Part shown: positions 41,291 through 51,301 of the stretch, in pieces
Numbering within the stretch: position 1 is the stretch's first letter
Layout: the number at the start of each line of letters is the position of its first letter
NCBI GenBank assembly: GCA_029962745.1
Contig: CM057165.1
Span: 4,814,709-4,878,708, forward strand
Direction: 5' to 3'
Origin: Echinometra lucunter
Taxonomy: Eukaryota; Echinodermata; Echinoidea; Camarodonta; Echinometridae
Length of the DNA stretch: 64,000 nucleotides
The notes under the pieces: generated by a model
Database searches by the model: none
The model's input: only the letters and a program-made list of their open reading frames with translations
Told to the model about the DNA's origin: nothing
Program-made: the position numbers and the translations under genes

Positions 41291-44200
41291 TACACATACA
41301 GATATATTGCATGATCGGTTATTGTGCTCTTTTATTCTTAAAGATTGCTAATCAATGCCGACTCAGATTACAAGTAGGAGATGAAATTTAATCACTGAGA
41401 TCTTAAATATCATCTAATTCTTTTTATAGCAAACAGGGGAACTTATAACTGTATCTATTCTTTACACAATTTGCAAAACATTACTTTTGTAATGTATGTT
41501 TTTCAGTTTGGTCTTTTATTTTATTTGACATCATTTTTCTCTAATTTGATTTTGTAGCTCTCTTCGTTGAACGCCCACATTCAGCAGACTACAAGCCCGA
41601 TGCCTTTATCAACGATTTGGAAGTTTCTCAGCCAGCCATCCTCTTCATCCAGCTCGGCCTCTTCAATCTGTGGACCCACTGGGGAGTCAAACCCGCTTGC
41701 GTGGTTGGACACAGTCTCGGTGAGGTCTCCGCTGCATACGCCTGTGGAGGAATGACCCTAGAAGAAGCCGTGGAGACCATCTACATCAGGAGTGTTGAAC
41801 AAGGAAAGCTGAAGGGAACAGGAAGTATGGCAGCTCTGAGAATGACTCTTGAGGAAGCCAGGGAACTCTGCAGCAAGCATGAACGCCTCTACGTGGCAGC
41901 CATCAATGCACCGGGATCCGTGACCATTGCAGGCAACACACAAGCCATTGAACAGATTGCTGCAGATAACCCAACCATCGCCAAACAGTTGCGTGTCCAG
42001 TGTGCCTTCCATACACCAGACATGGATCCAACTGAGAAGACCTTCAAAGCGAAGATGGAGAATGTGGTCAAAACTCCAGCTGGTCAGCGGACGATCCCAG
42101 TCTACTCTACTCTCACTGGAGCCCGCTACGAAGGAGACTTCAAGACTGCATACTGGTGGGACAACATCCGCAATGCCGTGGAGTTCCAGTCTGCCATTGA
42201 AAACATCCTACGTGATCTGGAGTGTGATATGTTCCTGGAATGCGCTGCCTCTGCTACCCTGCTATCGTCAGTCAATCAAATTGCCAAGGGTTCTGGAGTG
42301 AAGATTCAGCTCACAACCATCCCATCTGGACAAAGAAACCAGGATGATCGCATATGTGCTCTTCGAGCCCTTGGTAATATGCACAACAATGGCGTGCCAC
42401 TCAACTGGAAGAATATCACCAGGGACACTGCTGTGTACACTAAGCTTCCTTTGTACCCTTGGCAACACAAACCCTTCATGCTAGAACCAGAGTACCGACG
42501 CAAGCGACGTCTAGGTCTTGATGATCGTACCTACAAGGGTCAGAATGGACAGCTCACTCTTGAAACCTTCCCATTCCTAAGTGACCGCACTGCCAAGGAT
42601 AAGCTCATCTTCCCAGAGTCTGGATATGTCGAGTACATGATGGAGGCTACCAGCGGCGAAAATGAGTTCCCTGTCGTAAACAAGGTTGTCTTCAAAGAAT
42701 CTCTTGATTGGCCAGAGGAGAAGACAGTCACTGGCACCAAGAAGGCCACCCTGAACCTGGACTTGGTGAGAGATGGAAACAAAGTAGAAATCAGCTACAA
42801 AGGAGACGTTCACAGCACTGCAGAAGTAGAAGAAGGCGTTGCTCAAGACAACACCATCCCTGTGAATGACATCACTCAACGGTGTTCCAAGAAGACAACC
42901 GCAGAAGACTTCTACAGCTACATGAAGGATATGGGCCTGGAATACGGCACAAAGTTCCAAGTAGTGCAAGATGTGTGTTTAGGAGATGGAGAAAGTGTAG
43001 GTTATCTCGAACCAGCGCAAGACAACAAGCAGAGGATCCAAACCACTCATCTCGATGCCTGCTTCCAGCTTCTTACTTACACTCTTGGGGCCCAATCAAG
43101 CTTGTATCAACCAGCTATGGTAGAAAGCATCAGAATGAATGTGCCTTCACTTCCTGCAGGAGAGCCTCTTCTTGCATACACCTCTATTACTGACTGTGAC
43201 AGCTGGGCACTTAGGGGAGATGTCACGATCACTTTGACAAACGGCAAGGTGCTTGCTGAAATCAAGGGATGTATATGCAAGAATGCAAGCGGTACACAGA
43301 CCGACGTTGATATCAACAAGTGCCTTTACAAGAGAGAATTCCAGTCAGTCACGGCACATCTGCCACCAATCAAGGAAGTAGCCAAGGTGTTTGAGGAGGA
43401 AAATCTTAGAAAGCTGTTCCCAGAACTCATGGATGCCGTCACAAGGGCCGAATCAGTATTTTCCAACATGGGAGCAATCTGTCATGCCTATATCCAGCAT
43501 GGTTTGGATCAAGTACCCGTCAAAGAGCGCTCTGACTATCTAGATCCTCGGTACTATCGACGACTTGAAAAGCTCAAGAAAGACACAGCTGTTCGTCAGA
43601 TCACGTATGAAGAAATCCCAAAGGTCAAAGAGGAGATGCTTAAGGTAGCACCAGAACTGAAGCAAGAGTTGACCATGGCACAGAGCCTCGGTGAACATCT
43701 TCCAACCACCCTGCGAAACCCCCAGTCAGCAATGACACTGCTGTTCAAGCCTGAGTGCATGGCATCATATTTCTTAGATTCACTGACCACCACCTTCTAC
43801 TACAAGGCAGGAGCAGAGATGGTACGACAAGCTGTGCTCAAGGCTCTCGAGACAAAGGCTACAGTCAGGTTGCTAGAGGTCGGTGCTCGCATGGGAGGTC
43901 TTACACATCACATCCTGGAACATCTAGAGGACCTGTGTCTAGAAGGACGAGTTGAGTATGTATTCACTGACCTCAGTGTTGCCTTCTTCCCACATGCTCG
44001 AGACCACTTGGCCGATTATCCCTTCGTCAAGTATCAGCAACTGGACATCGAAACAGACATTGAGTCTCAAGGATTTGTTCCAGGTTCGGTTGACATCCTC
44101 ATCTGCTTGGATACACTCCACTCTACTGGTCATTTGCAAGAAGCCATCTACTACATGCGTGAACTCATTTGTAATGATGGCTGGTTGATCCTCTATGAGG

Positions 44201-47200
44201 CTACAACAGTCAAGTTCATTGCAGAAGTCATCTTTGGTGCACTCCGTCTATGCTGGGTCTTTGAAGACGACAGACCAGAATGCTGCTGGCTGGAGCAGAA
44301 TGACTGGAAGGAGGCTTTGGAGAAGAATGGGTTTGATGATGTTGTTGCTCTGTCATCCCCGAAGGAGCTCTTCCACAGTGTACTGGTCGGACGCAAGGCA
44401 GGAGGAGATGATGCCTGCATAAATCCAAAAGCCGCACCAGTCACCACTCGCAAGCAATGGCTCGTGGTGTCACATCCTGACAATGCTCAGTTCGTCAACC
44501 TTGTCAAGTCATCACTCTCAGGAACAGTGACCTCTGTTTCCTATGATGAGATCATGAAAGCAGATCTTGGCAAGCTCAAGGAAGATGGTGCTGTCATGGA
44601 GGCTCTCTTCGTCTGGAATGTTGATCATGACAATGGGTTCAAGGTCCTTCTGCACTTCCTGCAACAGATCGGTGTGAATGTAGAGAACGTTTGCAAGCTG
44701 TGGATGGTCACCTTTGCTGCAACATCAGGTCCCAGACCTATCAATGCAGCTGGAGCAGGTCTCGTCCATGCTGCTGCAAATGCCTGCCAGATCCCAATGG
44801 TTACAGTAGACATCCCAGAAGAAGTGACAAATGGAGACAAGGTATGGGCTACCCGACTTGTGAACACACTTATAGGAAATAAGTTATCCGACATGGAGTT
44901 GGTTGTGAAGGATGGCATGGTCCTAACTCCAAGACTGACAAGGATGCAGCTCCCTGAGGTGAAAGTGAACGAGACTCCCTACTGGCAGCTCACACAGGCT
45001 GTTGATCCATTCAAGACACAATCATCAGTCGAAGATCTGGGCATTGCCTACCAAGATGGACTGGAGGTTGCTCCTGGAACTGTGCTTGTAAAGGTTTCAG
45101 CGGCAGGTATCAACAAGAGGGATGTTGACCTTGCAAGGGGTAACACATCACAAGAAGAAGAAACTAGTGCATTTGGCATGGAGTTCTGTGGTGTTGTAGA
45201 GAAGGTGGGAGAAGGAGTAACCAACATCAAGCCAAAAGATGAAGTTCTTGGATTCGGCACACACTGCTTGGCATCGTACACTCTAGCTCATGCAGATCTT
45301 GTAGTAAAAAAACCAAAGAAGATGACTCCATCCCAGGCCGCAACCACCAGCATTGCCTTCGCAACTGCCTACTACAGCTTAGTAGAAAGAGCTAATATCA
45401 CCAATGGCGAATCCGTCCTCATCCAAGTGACAGATCCTGGACTAAGAGATGCGGCAGTACAGATAGCCATCAACGCAGGCGCTAAGGTTATCTGCTCAGT
45501 AGATAATGCAACCCAAGCAGCATCACTTAAGAAGTTGGGTGCAACGATTGTATCATCATCCTCATCTTCTGCGTTCGTCAGTGATGTCAACAATGTCACC
45601 AATGGGTCAGGGGTGGATGTTGTCCTGAACTCACTCCAGGGCAAGCAGATGGAGAAGAGTCTGGAACTCCTGGCTGCTGGTGGACGCTTCTGTTCTATCA
45701 CCGATTCCAACGCTATCAACTTTAAGCTCCAGATGCGCTTGCTGCAGAAGAACAGATCATTGACCTCTTGTAACATCGAGAGCATGCTCCAACACCAGAA
45801 GCCACTGCTGCAGAGGATCTTGCGCAAGGTAACAGATCTGATGAATGAAGGTAAACTGAAGCCATTGGACATTACCTCTCGGCCCATCACAGACTACCCA
45901 ACTCTGTTTGCAGATGAAAGTATCACCACCTCAGGGAAGGTTGCCATCGAAATCCCATCAGCATTCAAACCCAACAAGGTCATCTCGACAACGCAACTCT
46001 TCAAGAAGAACGTAACCTACATCGTTACAGCTGCAGAATCAGGTCTATCCCAAATATTTGCCCGCTGGCTCTACAACAATGGCGCCCGGCACATAGCCAT
46101 GTGCTACCTGACAGAGAGCGGCAAATCCAAGGCAAGCAGGACTGTGACGTACCTCACCAGCAAGGGTGCCGAAGTTTTCGAGTACTGTCATGAGCTTCAC
46201 GTGAGGGGACCAGAAGGTGGCGTTGCAAAGATCCTTGGAGATCTCAAGAAGAGGAATGCTCCAGCTATCCGTGGCATCTTCTGCCTCGGTGGCTACCGAC
46301 TCCCAGGAAAGGAGACCATGTCCGATGTGACCTACGACAGTCTCCAGGCCATGCTCTCCGCCAAGGTACGACCCGCTAAGTTGTCCCATGTGATGTCAGA
46401 GAAGATGGGACTCGAGCTGGACTACTTCCTCACTGTCTCCAGCGATGACGTTGCCTGGGGCAACTCTTCTGCAGTAGCCAGTGTCACTGGAGACTCTTAT
46501 CTGGAGAACTTCGCTCTCAAGAGGCGACTGGAAGGCAAGCCTGCTCTCAATGTCCAAGTTGGTGCTCTCCGTGGCATTGATGCCTATGAGTTAGGAGGTC
46601 AGACGACTCTACCGGTGAAGGATGGAGAATCCAGCCTCCATGTAGAGGAGTTCTTGATGGTGCTCGGCAAGCTGCTCATGTCTCCAAACACTCCACCATG
46701 CGTCTGCATCACAAACCATGTAAGTAAAACAAAAACAGGGAAATTATACAATATTCTTACGCATACATATAGACTTGGGGGTTTATGCATGTAAAAAGAC
46801 GCAGGAATAACGATTTTTTTTTTTTCATAACATACTAGGATGGACTCACTATTTGGAAGGGAGATTTCATATCTCTCTCCGAGCATTCTACATGCAAAAG
46901 AAAGAAAAGAAAGAAGAAAAAAAAAAGCGTCTCACAGGGATTGTTAATGGCTAACTTAAATGACTGAAGGATTTCGTTCCATCAAATTTCATGTTATTCG
47001 TATTAAAAAAAAACTGCTTGTTTTAGGCAGATAACTTATTAAATCACTTCTTAAGAATTTTATTTGATCGTTTTTTTATATGCTGCTTACACGGTTCATT
47101 ACAAAAAACAAAAACAAAACAAAAAACCAAAAAAAAATAAAGAAACAGAACACACCAAGAGTCAAAAGGAAAAGAATCTTTTAGCACATATGAGTGAGTT

Positions 47201-48779
47201 GGTATCCAGTGACATGGATGATATGGTTCTTCTCTTTTATGTGCGATTAGGACTGGGAATCGGTGCTGAAGTACTCCCATGACCACTCCTTGAAGTTCCG
47301 CCATCTTGCTGGAGGAGAACAGGTCGCAATTTCGGAATGCAAACTCAGCCTTGAAGACCTACAGAAACAGGTATAATTCCTTCTAAAACATTCACCTTGT
47401 ATTCACTGCCTTTATTCATGAGCTTATCTCATTTTTAAAAAGGCAGAAATTGGTCTATTTTGTATACCTATTTTGAAGACTTTCCATAAATGCTTTTTGA
47501 GGAGCTAAAGTTACCTCCAATTCTTGAGAGAAATACGTCACATGTTTTCATTAATGCCCCAAACGCTTTGGACTTTGTTAGAATGGGTAGTTCATTACAT
47601 CGCCTCCCCTCTTCGAAAAAAGGATAAGGAAAATAAATGCAGACAGTAACATTTTACTAGCTTTATTTTTTTGCTTTACACAATTTATCTTATAGTGATT
47701 AAAATTCTATTTCATTCTAAACCGAATGAACATGAAGTCAAAAGTGTAATGGGTACTCATTTTCCTGAAATCGCCTTTTATGTATAAGGACATGAGTAAA
47801 ATATGCTTTGAAAATCACAAATGATGTCTGCCAACCTGGACGGAACCCACATATAAAAAAAAAATGTCAAGAGTATAAAGCCCTGGAGGCATGGATTTCA
47901 TTACAGTGATATTACTTTAGTAATCTATAGAAGCTATGAATTCATTGAGTTTTCTGACAGTTTCTCTCTCTCTGTCTCTTTCATAATGATAATAATGAAC
48001 CATTCTTGTAAAGCGCATATCGCAAAAATAAATTCAAGTCGCTCAGAAGAAAAAAAAAAAGGAATAAAGAATGACAGAGAGACATAACAGAAGAGAAGAA
48101 TAACTTGCTTTGGCATAAAACATATGACTGTCCTATCTTAACAAATGAAAGAAATGCATCTGCAAGAGACTCTTAAAACTGTCTGCCCTATCGACCTGTT
48201 TCAGATTACAAGGTAATTTATTCCATAACTCTGCCATCTCTGCGGAAGCCATTAGAAAGGATCTTGCAACAAAGAAATTTGTCTCTCGTTCACTTCTATG
48301 ATGATATATTTTACTGTCCCTTTTTGTCTGCTGTATCTCCTCCCTCCTTGTTTCTCATTCTCTTCTGTGAGATTCCCTCCACGATATCCATAATATTGTG
48401 CGCGATTCTTTTCGATAAAGTTGTAATATCATTTTCTTCTTTTTCTCCCTTCTTTTTCTTCTTCTTCTTCTTCTTCTTCTTCTTCTTCTTCTTCTTCTTC
48501 TTCTTCTTCTTCCTTTTTGTCTTCTTCTTCTCCTTCTTCTTTCCACTGCGAACTCCACAGGTGAAGAACAAGCTGGGTGATTTACTCTGCGTCAACCCCG
48601 ACACCATCGATCTCCGTCAGCCCATGATCAACTACGGTGTCGACTCCCTGATGGCCGTCGAGATGGTGACGTGGGCTAGCCGTGAGCTCAGCGTGGTCAT
48701 CTCCCAGCTCGACATCCTTGGCGGAATCACCACGGGCCTGCTTCTTGAGAAGGCTATCGACAACAACGTCTGCATCTAA
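37598..48779 (+). CDS. pks1: Type I polyketide synthase, sea urchin Pks1 type
   Basis: Six coding exons join in frame to 2424 codons: 37598-37652, 38334-39854, 40637-40834, 41558-46719, 47251-47370 and 48561-48779 (stop TAA). Domain order is KS (about 11-430), AT (535-870), DH-like (900-1150), methyltransferase-like (1290-1500), ER-like (1745-2060), KR-like (2075-2290) and ACP (2353-2424). There is no thioesterase. KS, AT and ACP have intact active sites, while the four modifying domains have lost key residues. Known: sea urchin Pks1 works in pigment cells and makes 2-acetyl-1,3,6,8-tetrahydroxynaphthalene, an echinochrome precursor, using only KS, AT and ACP. The same pattern of intact and lost residues here makes an orthologue likely. 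The paralogue Pks2 (skeletogenic) cannot be fully excluded without a tree. The start ATG has A at -3 and G at +4. Confidence 0.88.
38334..39854 (+). CDS. pks1: PKS exon 2: ketosynthase domain
   Basis: Encodes nearly the whole KS. The nucleophile is Cys180 in DTACASG (codon 38816-38818). The two histidines are His315 in EAHGTG (39221) and His353 in NFGHTE (39335). Also visible are GFDNLFFKISPREAASLDPQQR, GPSFAVDTAC and LNSFGFAGALAH. Spacing between the catalytic residues (135 and 38) is normal for a KS. Known for Pks1: KS residues decide chain length and ring closure of the naphthalene core. The exon is clearly GC-richer than its introns. The intron after it (39855-40636) carries a MITE at 40433. 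Confidence 0.93.
40433..40582. mobile_element. 150-bp MITE in a PKS intron, GGGTCCCGTCTTCC ends
   Basis: GGGTCCCGTCTTCCAAAGAGTTGCGATTGATTCAAATCGA is mirrored by TCGATTTGAATCAATCGGAACTCTCGGTAAGACGGGGCC, with a second mirrored pair TTGAGAT..ATCTCAA at the centre. It can fold into an almost complete hairpin. Confidence 0.82.
40637..40834 (+). CDS. pks1: PKS exon 3: start of acyltransferase domain
   Basis: Encodes the KS-AT linker end and the AT N-terminus with MIFPGQGQQYANMGRQLY (the PGQGxQ oxyanion-hole strand). It ends at GAAGAAAAAT|GTAAGT in phase 1. The rest of the AT comes from the next exon after an intron (40835-41557) holding a TA repeat. Confidence 0.92.
41237..41287. repeat. TA microsatellite in a PKS intron
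   Basis: About 50 bases of uninterrupted TA repeat. Confidence 0.95.
41558..46719 (+). CDS. pks1: PKS exon 4: AT, DH-, MT-, ER- and KR-like domains
   Basis: A single 5162-base exon, codons 593-2312. AT is intact: GHSLGE with Ser644, and AFH with His743. DH-like: the catalytic His of HxxxGxxxxP is Arg935 (SDRTAKDKLIFP) and the Gly is Asp939; the second-half Asp1091 (DACFQ) remains. Methyltransferase-like: the SAM loop reads EVGARMGG (1365-1372) with Arg1369 where Gly is usual. ER-like: the nucleotide loop GGVG is replaced by DPGLRD (1884-1889). KR-like: TGGLGGLG is TAAESGLS (2082-2089), and Ser2233 and Asp2237 stand at the catalytic Tyr and Asn positions. The frame is unbroken over all these regions, so the modifying domains are kept as folded scaffold, not pseudogene debris. 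Confidence 0.93.
46720..47250 (+). other. PKS intron 4
   Basis: GT (46720) to AG (47250). A-rich stretches near 46910-46930 and 47100-47150. No repeat family recognised. Confidence 0.7.
47251..47370 (+). CDS. pks1: PKS exon 5: KR-ACP linker
   Basis: Forty codons (DWESVLKYSHDHSLKF ... LSLEDLQKQ) between the KR-like domain and the carrier domain, phase 0 at both ends, GT donor GTATAA. No catalytic motif. Confidence 0.85.
47985..48260 (-). mobile_element. Possible L2-like LINE 3' remnant in the last PKS intron
   Basis: GATAATAATGAACC..TTGTAAAGCGCATATCGC recalls the tail and hairpin of the LINE copy at 11519 read on the minus strand. AATTTATTCCATAACTCTGCC resembles its ATTCCTAATAGATAAAGGCAGAGAATTC block. 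Weak similarity only. Confidence 0.35.
48446..48545. repeat. TTC repeat just before the ACP exon
   Basis: About 100 bases of CTT/TTC repeat end 15 bases before the acceptor AACTCCACAG at 48560. It acts in effect as a very long polypyrimidine tract for the last PKS exon. Confidence 0.92.
48561..48779 (+). CDS. pks1: PKS exon 6: acyl carrier domain and stop
   Basis: Encodes VKNKLGDLLCVNPDTIDL..., then YGVDSLMAVEM with Ser2381 (codon 48645-48647) as the phosphopantetheine attachment site, and ends NNVCI-stop. The protein stops at the end of the carrier domain with no thioesterase or reductase, so release must be by spontaneous ring closure or a separate enzyme. Confidence 0.93.
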   Translation: MKNKLGDLLCVNPDTIDLRQPMINYGVDSLMAVEMVTWASRELSVVISQLDILGGITTGLLLEKAIDNNVCI

Positions 48780-48822
48780 GACTATGGACATTATGATACT
48801 GTATCCTATAGACCAGTTACAT

Positions 48823-48828
48823 AATAAA
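48823..48828 (+). terminator. Possible poly(A) signal of the PKS gene
   Basis: AATAAA 44 bases after the stop codon. Further AATAAA-like sites lie downstream (for example near 49217), so a longer 3' UTR is possible. Confidence 0.4.
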
Positions 48829-48829
48829 A

Positions 48830-50350
48830 ATTAATGTAATCTTGGAAGTTGGAACTCGTTTTCAAAAGACTTGTGTCCTGGAGGTTACTAATCCCAAACA
48901 TGAATTTACCATCCCGGGGGATTCAGAATTCCGAAGGTTCGTTTCAGAATTATGAATCCGGATATTTCATTCACAAAATTTCTAAGCGATTAACTGATTA
49001 TCATCTCTCATGATCTCTAGGTCTAGATGGAATCCACATAATATTTCACAGTTGTTGCTATGTCTGATAAACCTCTGACAAATCTTCGACAATTTTTCAC
49101 CAAGAGATTTGTATGAAGTTTGATTATTGTTATATTCCATACATACATTAAGGAGTCCCCATGCGGCACTCCATGTATGTACATTATTCTAGGAGAGGCG
49201 TATCATCTCTTTAAAATAAAACTCAACAACGAACTTGACCTGATGAAAATGTCCTCCCGTTTTGGAGCGATACCGTAAATCCTCTTTAAAATGCATATAT
49301 GCAGAGAGTACGATTAAGACAGAGGTGGGAAAAAAAATTCAGTGACAAAGATCATTTGTTCGATAAAATTTGGTGGGGCCGACGCACTTGATCAGCACTG
49401 CATGTGGAATACCACAAAATGGTGTTTATGAGCACTCGTGGCATAAGTTATTGTCAAAATCAAGAATATTATTTGTAATTGAAGTATGTTGTGATCTTAG
49501 TAAACCTGATAATGCTTGAATAGCAAAACAAATTGATCTCTTTAAAACCAATTATGAAGAAAAATTTGTCACGTGAACATTGAATTATTAGATAAGGAGT
49601 AGAGAGGGGTTTTTTCAGTTTGAGAATTTGCAAAAGAAATGAAATGTTTTTTTTTCTTCAGAGTATTCACTACTGTTCAATGATAATTTTGCTGGCTGTC
49701 ATTGACTTAATAGATTTTCCACAGACAGTTTCAAATCAGATAATTTTTAGAATGAAAGTCACACTTTGTGATGAATATCAACATTATTTTGACGGACTTC
49801 ACGTCGAAATGTGAAACTTTCAGTTCACTGTATCATGATGGATAAAAGGTCATTTTAGTTATAATTTTTCGAATTTATGAATCAGATAGACTTTCAGACA
49901 TTGGAAAAGAAAGACAATTGCTATAATTTCTTCCATTTTATAGAAATGAAAGCTATAAAAGGTATATTAGAATATGGCTTTTTGGTAAAAGTGTTTCATA
50001 GCTAATATATACTATGTAAGAAAATATGTTTCGTGTGGAGTAAAAGTATGTGTGTATGTGCTTGAATATATAAGACATCAAAATCCTAGATTAGAAGAGG
50101 TTATGGGCAATAATTTTTAGCATGACTATTAATGGTGAATGGATATAATTTACACTTCGTGCTTTATTTTGGGTCAGAATATATATTTATTTGTTTCAAA
50201 TATATGTGCAATTATTGTGGTATAGTTTGGTCAATTAAAAGTGCATTAATAAAGGTATTTGTAGTCTTCGGTTCTTTGTTTGTTAGACTGGTAAATGTTT
50301 ATAAAATATATAAACTTCAAATGTGTAACTCACAGAACAAAGGTAGAGTG
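48830..50350. other. PKS 3' UTR or intergenic, no other feature
   Basis: AT-rich, with short chance frames only. No repeat family recognised. Confidence 0.5.
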
Positions 50351-50356
50351 GCATAG

Positions 50357-50462
50357 TGGAGGAAGAAGGGGAGGTTTAACTTAGGAGCAAAATTGTGGAA
50401 AATGGGAGAAAGAGGAGAGAAAGATAAGTATATGCAAAAAATGGGGATTGACATATACAGGG

Positions 50463-50502
<40 letters not shown>

Positions 50503-50740
50503 ATGGAAAAGGAGATAGAATGGCAAAGGGGGGGGGGAGAGGAGAGGTTCAGGAGCAAAATTGTGGAAGAGAGGGCGAGAGGAGAGAAATATATAAAGAT
50601 ATTTGCAAAAAGGGGGATGGATATATACAAGGGGAGAGAGAGAAAGAGAGAGGGAAAGATATAATGTATGCACAGAAGGGGAGAGAATTAAGGGTTATAT
50701 ACAGAGGGGGAGAGAGAAAGAGAGAGGGAGAGAAAAAAAA
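50357..50740. repeat. GA-rich imperfect tandem repeat
   Basis: Two to three diverged copies of AGGAGCAAAATTGTGGAA ... GGAGAGAAA ... ATATGCAAAAA.GGGGAT.GA.ATATACA.GGGGAG with GA runs. The arginine/glutamate- and serine/leucine-rich frames here are by-products. Confidence 0.85.
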
Positions 50741-50990
50741 ATTAACCACAGATATGATGAATAATCATCACTTACACTCATTGTCTGGTACTCGGCACTA
50801 TTTATGTTTTTGCATAAATAGTGCATATTTCTCATATTATCAGTGCCAACACTCCATACTCCTAACGCGAACTTGGGTACTCATCCTGATATTAGGCTTG
50901 GAAAAAAAAAAACACCTCACACTCATTCTCAATGAAAAATACATTAGCACTCATACTGAACACTACAATGATGCAGCAGAACCTCGCTAA

Positions 50991-51211
50991 TACCCATTCA
51001 TGACAGCAATCATTTGAAACATTTTTTATTTGATCAGCTTTTCTTCTTCAAATTGGCAACTTCACTATTTTTCTTGTAATGTTACATTTTTCTCATGAAA
51101 TGTGTATCTGAAGTGATAATAAATTGACAGAAAGCATGTTGAGAAGTTGAAAATGGCCATTTTGAAAACATTGATTTAAACTGTCTTTGCATTGCCAATT
51201 TGAGGATTTGG
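50991..51211 (+). mobile_element. Truncated old TTAA element
   Basis: Begins TACCCATTCATGACAG (degenerate TTAA) and keeps TTTGATCAGCTTTTCTTCTTCAAATTGGCAAC and GCATTGCCAATTTGAGGATT. The right part is lost where the repeat at 51213 begins. Confidence 0.75.
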
Positions 51212-51212
51212 T

Positions 51213-51301
51213 AAAAAAACTTTTGGCAGATGATTTTCTGCTTATAAAATCATGCTCTTTAAAATGAACTAACATTGTTTCAGCATTGGGTACCCCCTTT
51301 A
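51213..51301. repeat. Dispersed repeat shared with 8689-8775
   Basis: GGCAGATGATTTTCTGCTTATAAAATCATGCTCTTTAAAATGA ... CATTGGGTACCCCCTTTA, nearly identical to the copy in a gpcpd1 intron. Confidence 0.7.

Noticed and set aside
39041..46886. Numerous minus-strand and out-of-frame open frames over the PKS exons
   Set aside because: They are shadows of the GC-richer PKS coding sequence.
48264..48779. Frame reading into the last PKS exon from the TTC repeat
   Set aside because: The coding exon begins at 48561 after the acceptor AACTCCACAG. The upstream phenylalanine run is intron.
50376..50990. Serine/leucine-rich and RE-rich frames
   Set aside because: They come from the GA-rich tandem repeat at 50357-50740.
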